From NCBI GenBank assembly GCA_017935565.1, contig JAGBHK010000017.1, forward strand, positions 62,001 to 126,000: a DNA stretch of 64,000 nucleotides. Direction: 5' to 3'. Below are positions 8,519 through 16,605 of the stretch, one piece after another. Below the pieces are notes generated by a model. That model saw only the letters and a list, made by a program, of their open reading frames with translations. It was not told the DNA's origin and made no database searches. This stretch comes from Lachnospiraceae bacterium (GTDB taxonomy: Bacteria; Bacillota; Clostridia; Lachnospirales; Lachnospiraceae). Each line of letters begins with the position of its first letter. Within the stretch, counting starts at the first letter, position 1. Made by a program: the position numbers and the translations under genes.

Positions 8519-9094
8519 CTATTTTTCTACATCTTCTTTGTTGTAATTTTCAAATTTGTCCATTACAGCGTCGTATGTCTTCTGAGAGATATCTGGAAGT
8601 TCTCTGCCCCAAGTTTTAGTAGCTTGTTTGAAGCCCTTCTTAAATGCTTCGAGCATTTCATCCATCTTATCTTCGTCACCGCCTGATAAAGCAACTGCCA
8701 TATCGAAAATACGCTGTGATGTCTGGTTCACGCCCCAGTAACCATCTTCAGAAATTTCTTCCTTAGCCTTCGCTGCTGTTTCAGCATCAACTGTAAAATC
8801 GCCGCTTGCAAGCATTCTCCACATATCTTCTGTAGAAGAAACCTTCTTGCCTTGTTTAAACAACATATCCTGAACCATCTGCTTAAAGCTATTAACTCTC
8901 GCTTCAGCATCAGCCTTAAGTGCGGCTACAATTTTAGTACGGTCTGTTTCTTTGTTAATAGTAGACTCGTATGTTGCACCTTCAGCTACATTTCCTGTAG
9001 TTGTAGTTGCTTCTTTTTCGCTTTTTACTTCAGTACTCTTTGTATATGATGCCTGGTAACTAGCATATACATTTGTAATTCCGTTTAAACTCAT
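8519..9094 (-). CDS. Conserved hypothetical protein, alanine/lysine-rich, helical
   Basis: I choose the ATG giving MSLNGITNVY because AGGAGGG lies eight to ten bases upstream; the frame stays open 15 codons further. The 191 residues have no signal peptide or membrane segment. The N-terminal 60 residues are Ser/Thr/Glu-rich and probably disordered; the rest is predicted helical. A segment of the form YWGVNQTSQRIFDMAVALSGG followed by ETF-like helices and ELPDISQKTYDAVMDKF recalls a family of small proteins widespread in Clostridia without assigned function. It stands alone between two terminators or gaps, reading away from the GntR gene's own start. Confidence 0.75.
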   Translation of the reverse strand: MSLNGITNVYASYQASYTKSTEVKSEKEATTTTGNVAEGATYESTINKETDRTKIVAALKADAEARVNSFKQMVQDMLFKQGKKVSSTEDMWRMLASGDFTVDAETAAKAKEEISEDGYWGVNQTSQRIFDMAVALSGGDEDKMDEMLEAFKKGFKQATKTWGRELPDISQKTYDAVMDKFENYNKEDVEK

Positions 9095-9182
9095 GAATAT
9101 CACCCTCCTTGGTAGATGTAATTGAATATAAATATTCACTGCTATAGTTACATATATTTTATCGGCAGGTTAATGCCAAAAC

Positions 9183-9854
9183 TTAACAGTCAAAATGAAT
9201 ATTTTCCATAATCGCCTTTTTTTGGTTGTCAATATGCTTCAAAATAGCGGCAACACTCTTTGCTTTATCCTTCTCTTTCAATGCATTGAATATCTCTAAA
9301 TGCTCAGAATGAAGAGTTTTTCTGTGGCTTAAGGTTTTGATATATACAAACCTATAGCGATACATTTGTTTTCTTAGGTTGCTCAAAATTTGAACAAGAC
9401 GTTTGTTGTCGGTTGCATTATAAATGATTTCATGGAAATTTTCGTCCAATGATGACAAATCAGAAGCGCTGCCCTTGCTCACGCAAGCATCAAAATCATT
9501 TAAATTTTCTTCGAGACGAGCAAGTTGTTCTGGAGTGATTTTTTCACATGCAAGTTCCACTGCAAGAACTTCAAGAACTCGTCTGACCTCTAAAACATCA
9601 GTTAAGTCTTTGTTGCTGATTTTAGCGACCTCGGCCCCTTTTCTAGGCGTCATTACGACCAAACCTTCAGTTTCTAACTCCCTAATAGCTTCTCTTACCG
9701 GAGTTCGACTAACTCCTAAAGTATCAGCCAATGAGATTTCAATGAGTCTTTCGCCCGGCTCAATATCGCCATTAATAATAGCATCTCGTAATGTGTTGAA
9801 AACGACATCCCTAAGAGGGAGGTAGTCCTCGATTTTTAAACTAATATCTTTCAT
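9183..9854 (-). CDS. GntR-family transcriptional regulator, FadR/FCD subfamily
   Basis: N-terminal winged helix (about residues 10-75) with the GntR signature ISLADTLGVSRTPVREAIRELETEGLV, then an all-helical FCD ligand domain (about 90-215) with conserved Asp/His positions (DENFHEII). I place the start at the third of three clustered start codons because GGAGG is then eight bases away; the earlier GTG and ATG sit on top of it. It overlaps the end of ispE by 14 bases, so the two are translationally coupled. FCD regulators usually sense small carboxylic acids; the ligand cannot be told here. Confidence 0.88.
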   Translation of the reverse strand: MKDISLKIEDYLPLRDVVFNTLRDAIINGDIEPGERLIEISLADTLGVSRTPVREAIRELETEGLVVMTPRKGAEVAKISNKDLTDVLEVRRVLEVLAVELACEKITPEQLARLEENLNDFDACVSKGSASDLSSLDENFHEIIYNATDNKRLVQILSNLRKQMYRYRFVYIKTLSHRKTLHSEHLEIFNALKEKDKAKSVAAILKHIDNQKKAIMENIHFDC

Positions 9855-10734
9855 TGCCATCACCTCCGTCGGTCAAATAAACCTGTCTTGCAAGACCGGA
9901 TGCTTTAACTACTTCATATGCGGCTTTTGCCTTTTCACGGGAATCAAATATACCAAAAACTGTTGGTCCGCTACCGCTCATCATTGAACCAAGCGCCCCG
10001 TTAGCGACCATCATTTCCTTAAGTTCAGTGATTATAGGGTATTCCTTTTCGGTAACTGTTTCTAGGAGATTGCCCATCTTGCTAACCATACCCTTTAAAT
10101 CCTGTGCTTTAATGGCTTCAATCATGCCATCAATGTCTGGATGTGTCTCAATTTTGGTTAAATCCAAATTGCCATACACAAACTTAGTAGAAACATTAAT
10201 AGGTGGCTTAGCAAGCAATATAATACAAGGAGGCATGTCTGGTAATTTTGTGAGTTTTTCGCCAATTCCCTCTGACAATGCGGTGCCGCCTTCGATACAA
10301 TAAGGCACATCTGCGCCTAAAGTAACACCGTATTCTTTAAGCTTTTCAATGCTAAGTCCAAGATTAAACAGCTTATTAATACCCTTTAAAACCGCTGCAC
10401 AATCAGTGCTTCCGCCAGCCATTCCTGCAGAAACAGGAATCATCTTCTTTATTTTAATAGAAATGTGAGCCTTTATTTTGTATTCAGACATCAACAAATA
10501 TGCAGCCTTGTAAGCTAAGTTGTTTTCATTTGAAGGTAAATATCTTAAATTTGTTTCAATGTCGATTTCTGGTTCGTCCGTAGAACTAAGTCCTAAAAGA
10601 GTGATTTCAATCTTGTCATATAAACCAACAGACTGCATAATCATCTTAACTTCGTGATATCCATCCTCGCGCTTTCTTAAAATATCAAGTCCTAAATTAA
10701 TTTTGCCATGAGCCCTAATATGAATATAGTGCAT
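9841..10734 (-). CDS. ispE: 4-diphosphocytidyl-2-C-methyl-D-erythritol kinase
   Basis: GHMP kinase of the MEP isoprenoid pathway; phosphorylates CDP-methylerythritol. Motifs: AHGKINLGLDILRKREDGYHEV at the N-terminus (catalytic Lys), the ATP loop PVSAGMAGGSTDCAAVLKG (about 93-111) and the third GHMP motif GALGSMMSGSGPTVFGIF (about 250-267). Length 297 is normal. CGGAGG precedes the ATG. It is followed by the overlapping GntR regulator gene, a pairing seen in other Clostridia; whether the regulator controls ispE is not shown. A possible minus-strand -10 (TATAAT complement, 10758-10763) lies just upstream. Confidence 0.96.
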   Translation of the reverse strand: MHYIHIRAHGKINLGLDILRKREDGYHEVKMIMQSVGLYDKIEITLLGLSSTDEPEIDIETNLRYLPSNENNLAYKAAYLLMSEYKIKAHISIKIKKMIPVSAGMAGGSTDCAAVLKGINKLFNLGLSIEKLKEYGVTLGADVPYCIEGGTALSEGIGEKLTKLPDMPPCIILLAKPPINVSTKFVYGNLDLTKIETHPDIDGMIEAIKAQDLKGMVSKMGNLLETVTEKEYPIITELKEMMVANGALGSMMSGSGPTVFGIFDSREKAKAAYEVVKASGLARQVYLTDGGDGNERY

Positions 10735-10885
10735 AAATCCTCCGTTCCTATTACACGATTATACATTTGTAATACTGTATACAATATATATAATACATTA
10801 TATATATTGCTTAAATGAAAGTCAATATCACGTGAATATTTTCAAGCATCTTTGTAAATAATGGTAATACTATGTTAATTTAGGA

Positions 10886-11040
10886 AATGGAGAAATGTGA
10901 AAAATCACGCTGATGCGCTGATTTTTCGCATGGCAATTTGTGCCGAAGCGTCACAAATATGCCTTGATGCGACACCAGAAATCGCAGATGCGACTTTCTG
11001 GTGCGCGATTCCTTCGCTACGCTTCGGAATGGAGAAATGT
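10886..11040 (+). repeat. Hairpin-cluster element bounded by 13-bp direct repeats, at the gerAA 5' end
   Basis: The 13-mer aatggagaaatgt occurs exactly twice, at 10886-10898 and 11028-11040. The 129 bases between the copies hold successive hairpins: 10899-10927 (12-bp stem with one bulge), 10932-10963 (ggca/tgcc with tttgtg/cacaaa), 10969-11006 (caccagaaa with tttctggtg) and a small one near 11010-11030. Its base composition is more GC-rich than its surroundings. The pattern fits a small inserted element with a target duplication, which leaves a ribosome site (GGAG) before the gene intact. The frame through the element is open, so a longer N-terminus cannot be excluded. Confidence 0.6.
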
Positions 11041-12408
11041 ATGGTTGTTAGCGGTGATTTAAACAAAGATATGCAGTCCTTTGATTCGTTTATTGTAGGC
11101 TGTGATGATATTAAGACTATGAAATGTGATGATGAAAAGGGTTTAAAGTCCTGCATTTATTACATGGAAGTTACTATCAATACAACATCCTTTGACGGAA
11201 TGATTGTGGAGCAGGAATTCGAAAGCATTGAAGAGGCGGTTACTGCTTTAATGGCTGGCAATGCCATTAGGTTCATTCACGGACACAATAAGGCGCAAAA
11301 GATTCTAAGTGTGGGATATCCGATGATGACCATTGGAGAGTCGCGAAATGAAAAGGTGCTCAGGGGCAGCAGGGAAGGCTTTGCTGATTCTGTAAAGACA
11401 AACACGGCTTTGGTTAGAAGACGAATGAAGAATAATTCGCTAAGAGTAACAGAAAAAATATTGGGTGAGAAAAGTAAGACTATGGTGCATGTGTTGTATG
11501 TGGATGGAATTACGCGAAAATCGGTATTGGATGAGGCCATAAGAAGGCTTGATAATATTGATTTTGATGGTATTTGTGACAGTGGAATTATTGAACAGTT
11601 GACTGAAGAAAGGACTAGTTCTCCATTTCCTCAGTATCAAACTACGGAGCGACCAGACAAGGCGGTTATGGAACTTTTAAGTGGCAGAGTTGTGATTCTT
11701 GTGGACAATACGCCAGTGGCACTTTTGCTACCAACTAACTATAGCAGTTTTTTTAAAACCGTAGACGACTACTACAATAGATATGCCATTGCCTCGTTTG
11801 CAAGGATAATCAGATATATTGCAGCGTTTTTGGCAATTTCTTTGCCAGCAATATATTTGGCAGTGGTGAATTTCAATCCGGAAGTTTTGCCAACACCACT
11901 ATTATTGGCGTTTTATGAGGCTAGGCAATCTGTACCATTTCCGGCATTGATAGAAGTCTTGCTAATGGAACTTTCATTTGAACTTTTAAGAGAGGCAGGT
12001 ATACGAATACCTGGACCTGTGGGCAGTACAATTAGCATCGTAGGTGGTTTGATTATTGGACAGGCAGCAGTTACTGCAAAACTTGTAAGCCCGATAATTG
12101 TGATTGTAGTCGCAGTTACGGCATTGGCTTCATTTGCGGTGCCAAACGAGGAATTGACGGGAACATTCAGGCTTTTAAAATACTTTCAAATATTGCTAAC
12201 TAGCGTATTTGGATTGTTCGGAATAATTATTTCGTGGTTGTTAATTATTAGTCATCTCTCAAGGATGAAAAGTTTTAATTTCCCTTATTTGATGCCAATT
12301 TCATCAGATGATGTAAACAATGATAATGATAAAATGGATTTCATAATTAGGTTCCCTTTGAAACAACTTAAGAAGAAGAAAATATATGAAAAGCAAAAAG
12401 GGAGATAG
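11041..12408 (+). CDS. gerAA: Spore germination receptor subunit, GerA family (GerAA/GerKA type)
   Basis: 455 residues from the ATG that follows GGAG by six bases; an in-frame GTG at 10897 would add 48 residues encoded by the repeat element and is less likely. A soluble N-terminal region (about 1-235) contains the GerA-family segment VLYVDGITRK...LVDNTPVALLLPTNY. The C-terminal part has four to five membrane segments with the conserved LEVLLMELSFELLREAGIRIPGPVG-type stretch (about 300-325). Germinant receptors sit in the spore inner membrane and start germination on binding nutrients. It is followed after three bases by the gerAB-like gene, forming a two-gene operon instead of the usual three. 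Confidence 0.92.
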   Translation: MVVSGDLNKDMQSFDSFIVGCDDIKTMKCDDEKGLKSCIYYMEVTINTTSFDGMIVEQEFESIEEAVTALMAGNAIRFIHGHNKAQKILSVGYPMMTIGESRNEKVLRGSREGFADSVKTNTALVRRRMKNNSLRVTEKILGEKSKTMVHVLYVDGITRKSVLDEAIRRLDNIDFDGICDSGIIEQLTEERTSSPFPQYQTTERPDKAVMELLSGRVVILVDNTPVALLLPTNYSSFFKTVDDYYNRYAIASFARIIRYIAAFLAISLPAIYLAVVNFNPEVLPTPLLLAFYEARQSVPFPALIEVLLMELSFELLREAGIRIPGPVGSTISIVGGLIIGQAAVTAKLVSPIIVIVVAVTALASFAVPNEELTGTFRLLKYFQILLTSVFGLFGIIISWLLIISHLSRMKSFNFPYLMPISSDDVNNDNDKMDFIIRFPLKQLKKKKIYEKQKGR

Positions 12409-12411
12409 AAA

Positions 12412-13989
12412 ATGTTTTCGAAAAATAATAAGGTTTCTGGAAGACAACTTGGAAGAATGATATTTGTTGAAACATCGGGCTCAACGGCATTTCTAAGCTT
12501 AAGTTTTATAGGAAAATATGGAAGCGACGGATTGTTTATTATTTTATGGCTCTATATTTTTGCGCTTATTTTTTCTATGGGAATGTTGCGATTAGCAAAG
12601 AATCACAAAAACTGTGAGCAAGGGAAATTTGGAAAAATTATAAAAACCGTGCTAATGATTGTGTTACTAGCAAAATATGTGTGTATGGTAGGAATTGTTT
12701 TGTATGGAATTGCAGATGTGGCGAAACTTGTATTGATTCCAGAGGTATCTACGCTATTTATATTGATTCTTACATTTGTTTGTGTAATTTATTGTATCGA
12801 CGGAGGAATTGAGTCAAGAGGGAGAGCCTGTGAGTTGCTATTTTTTGTGGTTTTGATTCCAATTGTAATAATTTGTGTGATGCTAATTCCAAAAATTCAA
12901 CCTCATTATATTGTCCCTGAATTTGAAATGAATTTAAAAAATGCAGTCCTCGACTTTTTAGCGTTGGCCTGGTTTTTTGTTCCTGCGGAAAGCTTGTTTT
13001 TGATACGCGATTGCTACGATAATAATAATGAAACAAGGACAAATATTTATGCAGGAATTACATTGTCTTTTCTAGTTAATTTTGCAATATTTGCAGGTGC
13101 GTTAGGTGTTTATGGTGGAAAAACTGTAAGTGGTATGGACAGACCTGTGCTTAGGCTTATGCAAATCAGCGGCCTTCCGGGAGGTTTTCTAAATAGGCAG
13201 GACGGCATAATGAGCGTGTTCTTAATTGTGAGCCTTTTTTGCAGCGCGTGGGCATTGACCTACCATATAAATGAGTTGATTAAAAACATTTTCTTGCAAA
13301 AGAATACAATGAAGTACGCTATGAAAATCACTGTTACAGCGATGGTTATGGTGTTATTTATTTTGTACATTTGTAGCGACAAAAGCAAGGAAAAAATCAT
13401 TTCTGCAAATGTTGGCGGCATGGATTTGGAAGAGCGAAAATTTGTTATGTCAATGATAGTGTCCTATAGTGATGATGGTACGGAATTTTATTATGAAATA
13501 GCCTCATCTGGAAATGGTGGTGGAGGTGAATCAGCGCAAGGTAATGATTCGTCCGCTGGGAATGTCAGTTCAGAATTTGAAGTGACAAAAGCAAAAACAG
13601 CAAAGGAAGCTGAAGAAAAAATAAGTTATGCTACGGGTAGCAAACTTGATTATTCGCATATGAAAGTGCTGCTATTAGATAAGGAACTGATGGAGGATAA
13701 TGAAAAACTTAAAGGTTTAATTGAAGAAATTAGTGGAAATGTAAAGATAGCGGAAAATGTCGTGGTATGTGGTATTGAGCTTGATTATGAGTTTGAACCA
13801 TCTGAGGAATACGGCAAAAAAACGGAGCAAATCACCAAGCAGCAATTTGAAAATTCGGAAATATATAGATTTAATCGAATATATTCAGAAGAAGATGAGA
13901 AGGTTACGATTCCATTAATTGATGAGAAAGTAAAAATTGTAGGGAGTGGAATGGTGACGAAGGATGTGGTGTATTGGGATGTTGGGTGA
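12412..13989 (+). CDS. Germination permease GerAB fused to a GerAC-like C-terminal domain
   Basis: Residues 1-320 form a GerAB/GerKB-type permease: I count nine hydrophobic segments where GerAB normally has ten. GerAB features include QLGRMIFVE at the start and the LPGGFLNRQDGIMS segment before a late membrane helix. After the last helix (about 303-320) come some 200 hydrophilic residues. Their first part (ISANVGGMDLEERKFVMSMIVSYSD) and TAKEAEEKISYATGSKLDYSHMKVLLL (about 395-422) resemble domain 1 of GerAC lipoproteins. With nine helices and a cytoplasmic N-terminus this tail would lie outside, where GerAC acts. No separate gerAC gene is nearby. GGGAG lies eight bases before the ATG. Confidence 0.82.
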   Translation: MFSKNNKVSGRQLGRMIFVETSGSTAFLSLSFIGKYGSDGLFIILWLYIFALIFSMGMLRLAKNHKNCEQGKFGKIIKTVLMIVLLAKYVCMVGIVLYGIADVAKLVLIPEVSTLFILILTFVCVIYCIDGGIESRGRACELLFFVVLIPIVIICVMLIPKIQPHYIVPEFEMNLKNAVLDFLALAWFFVPAESLFLIRDCYDNNNETRTNIYAGITLSFLVNFAIFAGALGVYGGKTVSGMDRPVLRLMQISGLPGGFLNRQDGIMSVFLIVSLFCSAWALTYHINELIKNIFLQKNTMKYAMKITVTAMVMVLFILYICSDKSKEKIISANVGGMDLEERKFVMSMIVSYSDDGTEFYYEIASSGNGGGGESAQGNDSSAGNVSSEFEVTKAKTAKEAEEKISYATGSKLDYSHMKVLLLDKELMEDNEKLKGLIEEISGNVKIAENVVVCGIELDYEFEPSEEYGKKTEQITKQQFENSEIYRFNRIYSEEDEKVTIPLIDEKVKIVGSGMVTKDVVYWDVG

Positions 13990-14002
13990 TTAATCCAACA
14001 TC
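13978..14002. other. Hairpin spanning both convergent stop codons
   Basis: gatgttgg (13978-13985) and ccaacatc (13995-14002) are perfect inverted repeats. The loop contains the TGA of the germination gene and the TTA (reverse TAA) of spoIIR, which directly abut. No T run follows on either strand, so it is a weak bidirectional terminator at best. Confidence 0.55.
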
Positions 14003-14622
14003 TCCAAAAATTTAAACTTATATTTTATATCCTCACTTTCCACATTTCCTGTAATTAAACTAAATTCCTCCTCATCCAACACGTTTTTTAACATACTTTT
14101 TGAATCATCAGGCAACACGCCGTATGTTGCGTCAACAAAGCACAGCGGCGGATATAAAATGCACCACCAGTTTTTTCCTTCGTGCTGTCCAATTTCAATT
14201 CTGTATGCTGTATATTCGCCTGCGGGGAAAGTAACATCTCCGTAGGATTTTGTTGGAAAGAAATCCTCGCAAAAATATGCATTTACTGTATAATTATAGC
14301 CTTGTTCTGAAATGACATTTTCTGCAATTGTAGTAATCTTTTCTGAATTGTCTGCAAGTATTTTTTTGCTTTCATCAAGTGAGGCAGATTCAGCCATAAG
14401 AGGTTCTAGAAACCCAACCACAGCATCCTTTACCATAAGCTTTAATTTTTGGTCTTCGTCGCTATCGCTGTTTGCGAGCACATGAAATCGTATTACTTTA
14501 GTTGCAATGGATTCTTGTAAATTTGCGTCCGTTTTGGCATTGCCTGAAATTATATATGTAACAATTGCGCCTACTAAAATTGAAAAAATAAGTATATGTT
14601 TTTTTGTTATATTTATGTACAT
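13990..14622 (-). CDS. spoIIR: Stage II sporulation protein R
   Basis: SpoIIR is made in the forespore and secreted to activate SpoIIGA, which processes pro-sigma-E in the mother cell. This 210-residue protein has an N-terminal hydrophobic export segment (about 9-26), the family segment KVIRFHVLANSDSDEDQKLKLMVKDAV (about 43-69) and AYFCEDFFPTKSYGDVTFPAGEYTAYRI (about 116-143), followed by the GKNWWCILYPPLCFVD block. Length and motifs match the Bacillus and Clostridium proteins. GGAGG lies six bases before the ATG. It converges on the gerAB-like gene with no gap. Confidence 0.95.
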   Translation of the reverse strand: MYINITKKHILIFSILVGAIVTYIISGNAKTDANLQESIATKVIRFHVLANSDSDEDQKLKLMVKDAVVGFLEPLMAESASLDESKKILADNSEKITTIAENVISEQGYNYTVNAYFCEDFFPTKSYGDVTFPAGEYTAYRIEIGQHEGKNWWCILYPPLCFVDATYGVLPDDSKSMLKNVLDEEEFSLITGNVESEDIKYKFKFLEMLD

Positions 14623-14712
14623 AACTCCTCCTGCTATTTAATTTTGTAATGAGATTATGAACACAAATTTTTTATTTATACAATTATTTTAAAATTCATT
14701 AAACTTTTCTTC

Positions 14713-14741
14713 TTGTATCTCATAGTTTATTTATGTATAAT
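14713..14741 (+). promoter_or_regulatory. Promoter for murI
   Basis: TTGTAT (14713-14718) and TATAAT (14736-14741) with a 17-bp spacer, about 30 bases before the murI start. Confidence 0.75.
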
Positions 14742-14771
14742 ACAATTGATGTGAAAAATAGGAGACTAACT

Positions 14772-15626
14772 ATGGATAATATAAATATTAGTTCAGATAT
14801 GCCTATAGGTATGTTTGATTCAGGTGTTGGTGGTCTTAGCGTTGCAAAAGAGATTATGCGCCAATTACCTAATGAAAAAATTGTATATTTTGGTGATACA
14901 GCGAGAGTTCCTTACGGTGGAAAGTCTAAGGATACCATACTCAGATATAGCAGACAGATAATTAGATTTTTGCAGACAAAGAATGTAAAAGCTATTGTTA
15001 TTGCGTGTAATACTGCTAGTGCATTTGCATTGGAGGAGATTAAAGCGGAGATTGATATTCCAATTATTGGAGTTGTAAAACCTGGTGCAAAAACTGCCGT
15101 TGAGACTACGAAGAATAATAAAATCGGTGTTATCGGTACGGAAGGTACCATAAATAGCGCCATTTACGAAGAGTTTATACATAAACTTAAAAGTGATATT
15201 AAGGTTTATGGAAAGGCGTGTCCGTTGTTTGTGCCACTTGTGGAAGAGGGGTGGCTGGATGATGATGTAACAAAAGAAGTTGTTAAGAGATATTTGACAG
15301 AACTTATGGATAAGGACATTGACACTCTTATTATGGGATGCACCCATTATCCGATGCTTAAAGACGTTATCGGTGAAGTTATGGGCGAGGGCGTAAAGCT
15401 TGTTAATCCTGCATATGAAACAGCGGTTGGTCTTGCTGAATTGTTGAAAAAGAAGAATATATTGGCAGATGCTAATAATATGACCAATGAAGAAAAGTAC
15501 GACTTTTATGTAAGTGATGCTCCAGACAAATTTAAGAAATTTGCGGATTCCATATTATCACTTAATGTAAAAGGTGCAGAAAAAATCGATATTGAGGATT
15601 ATTATGAAAGATTTTGGACTGAATAA
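14772..15626 (+). CDS. murI: Glutamate racemase
   Basis: Converts L- to D-glutamate for peptidoglycan. The start is the ATG after AGGAGA; an in-frame ATG 13 codons upstream lies on the promoter -10 and is rejected. The 284 residues carry both catalytic cysteines: IACNTASAFAL (about 71-80) and MGCTHYPML (about 182-190). The N-terminal GMFDSGVGGLSVAKE and FGDTARVPYG motifs are also present. The last 23 bases overlap the next gene. Confidence 0.97.
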   Translation: MDNINISSDMPIGMFDSGVGGLSVAKEIMRQLPNEKIVYFGDTARVPYGGKSKDTILRYSRQIIRFLQTKNVKAIVIACNTASAFALEEIKAEIDIPIIGVVKPGAKTAVETTKNNKIGVIGTEGTINSAIYEEFIHKLKSDIKVYGKACPLFVPLVEEGWLDDDVTKEVVKRYLTELMDKDIDTLIMGCTHYPMLKDVIGEVMGEGVKLVNPAYETAVGLAELLKKKNILADANNMTNEEKYDFYVSDAPDKFKKFADSILSLNVKGAEKIDIEDYYERFWTE

Positions 15627-16035
15627 GGATGTAATTGTTGAAGTTAAGGGCACTCAGCATGTAGGCGATATGAGTGATACGATGGAAGTGGTTACACCTG
15701 GAACTTATAATTACAAAAACGGTGTTTGTTATGTTATATATGAGGAGTACAATGATGAAACAAAGGCTCCAATTAAAAACATGATTAAAATATATGATGA
15801 TAAAATCGAACTTGTTAAGCGCGGTGAATACAATGTTAATATGATGTTTTCGTACGAAAAGGAAAACTTAGCATATTACAACACTCCATTTGGTCAGATT
15901 CTTATTGGAATCGCAACTGAATTTATGGAGATACGAGGCGACGAAACAGAAGTAGTTTTGGATATTAAATATAAGTTGACTATGAATGGCGAGTACGCTT
16001 CGGATAATGAGATTTTGATAACGATAAAGAATTAA
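15604..16035 (+). CDS. DUF1934 (YwiB-like) beta-barrel protein
   Basis: 143 residues beginning MKDFGLNKDVIVEVKGTQ inside the end of murI; GAGG in the murI coding sequence is six bases upstream, so translation is coupled. Alternating hydrophobic strands and the pattern G-T-Q at the first strand, YVIYEEY (about 40-46) and TPFGQILIGI (about 86-95) match DUF1934, a lipocalin-like small barrel of unknown function that is frequently beside murI or argS in Firmicutes. No signal peptide. A terminator follows. Confidence 0.8.
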   Translation: MKDFGLNKDVIVEVKGTQHVGDMSDTMEVVTPGTYNYKNGVCYVIYEEYNDETKAPIKNMIKIYDDKIELVKRGEYNVNMMFSYEKENLAYYNTPFGQILIGIATEFMEIRGDETEVVLDIKYKLTMNGEYASDNEILITIKN

Positions 16036-16037
16036 AA

Positions 16038-16073
16038 AATAGCCATAACGTCTTTAATGACGCTATGGCTATT
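16038..16073. terminator. Bidirectional terminator
   Basis: A 15-bp stem with one mismatch (aatagccataacgtc with gacgctatggctatt) flanked by an A run on the left and a T-rich stretch on the right. It separates the DUF1934 gene from a converging gene. Confidence 0.85.
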
Positions 16074-16079
16074 AATATT

Positions 16080-16559
16080 TTACTTACCCTTATTAGCCTT
16101 AGCCTTTGCTTTGGCTTCCTTTTTTGCAAGCTTTTCTGCCGCTTTACGCTTCTTAGGATCTGTTTCAACGATTGGTCCACGGATTCTCTTTGCGCTTGTA
16201 ACATAAATACCGCTTACAGTAGCCTTAACTTCCTGGTTAGGACAAACGCTGTCATATACCTTAGGTTCGCAGATAAGAGTCATAACTCTAGGTCCGATTT
16301 TAACCTTGATAACTGGCATCTTTGTTCTTCTTAAAAACTTTGGAGTCTGTTCAACTATCATCTTAGGTAAGCCGGCCTCGGTCAGTTTCATATACTTTTT
16401 ATCAATGATGAAGAAATTCATTGTCTGAGCTGCAGCATCGATAGCTCCTTGCTGTTCAGCCTGTTTCTTTTGCATTCTTCTTCCTAAGAAGAAAAGTACG
16501 ACAAGTGCGATAACTAATATAACTAAAATTACAATTAATATTTTACCAAATAAACCCAT
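16080..16559 (-). CDS. Conserved single-span membrane protein of unknown function
   Basis: 159 residues: a strongly hydrophobic segment at residues 6-26 (ILIVILVILVIALVVLFFL), then GRRMQKKQAE, a soluble domain of about 90 residues and a lysine/alanine-rich tail (about 135-159). With lysines after the helix, the soluble part is predicted cytoplasmic. Recognisable features are FFIIDKKYMKLTEAGLP and PKFLRRTKMPVIKVKIGP. I know similar proteins from Lachnospiraceae-type genomes but no function. AAAGGA lies seven to eight bases before the ATG. It is followed downstream by the terminator shared with DUF1934. Confidence 0.75.
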   Translation of the reverse strand: MGLFGKILIVILVILVIALVVLFFLGRRMQKKQAEQQGAIDAAAQTMNFFIIDKKYMKLTEAGLPKMIVEQTPKFLRRTKMPVIKVKIGPRVMTLICEPKVYDSVCPNQEVKATVSGIYVTSAKRIRGPIVETDPKKRKAAEKLAKKEAKAKAKANKGK

Positions 16560-16605
16560 AATAAATTCCTTTCTATGTTTTTTCGTTCGAGAAACATTTT
16601 ATCAT

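Noticed and set aside
10897..11040. 48 extra N-terminal residues of the germination protein
   Set aside because: They are encoded by the hairpin element between direct repeats, and GTG at 10897 overlaps its own repeat copy; ATG 11041 has a GGAG at good distance. Not fully excluded.
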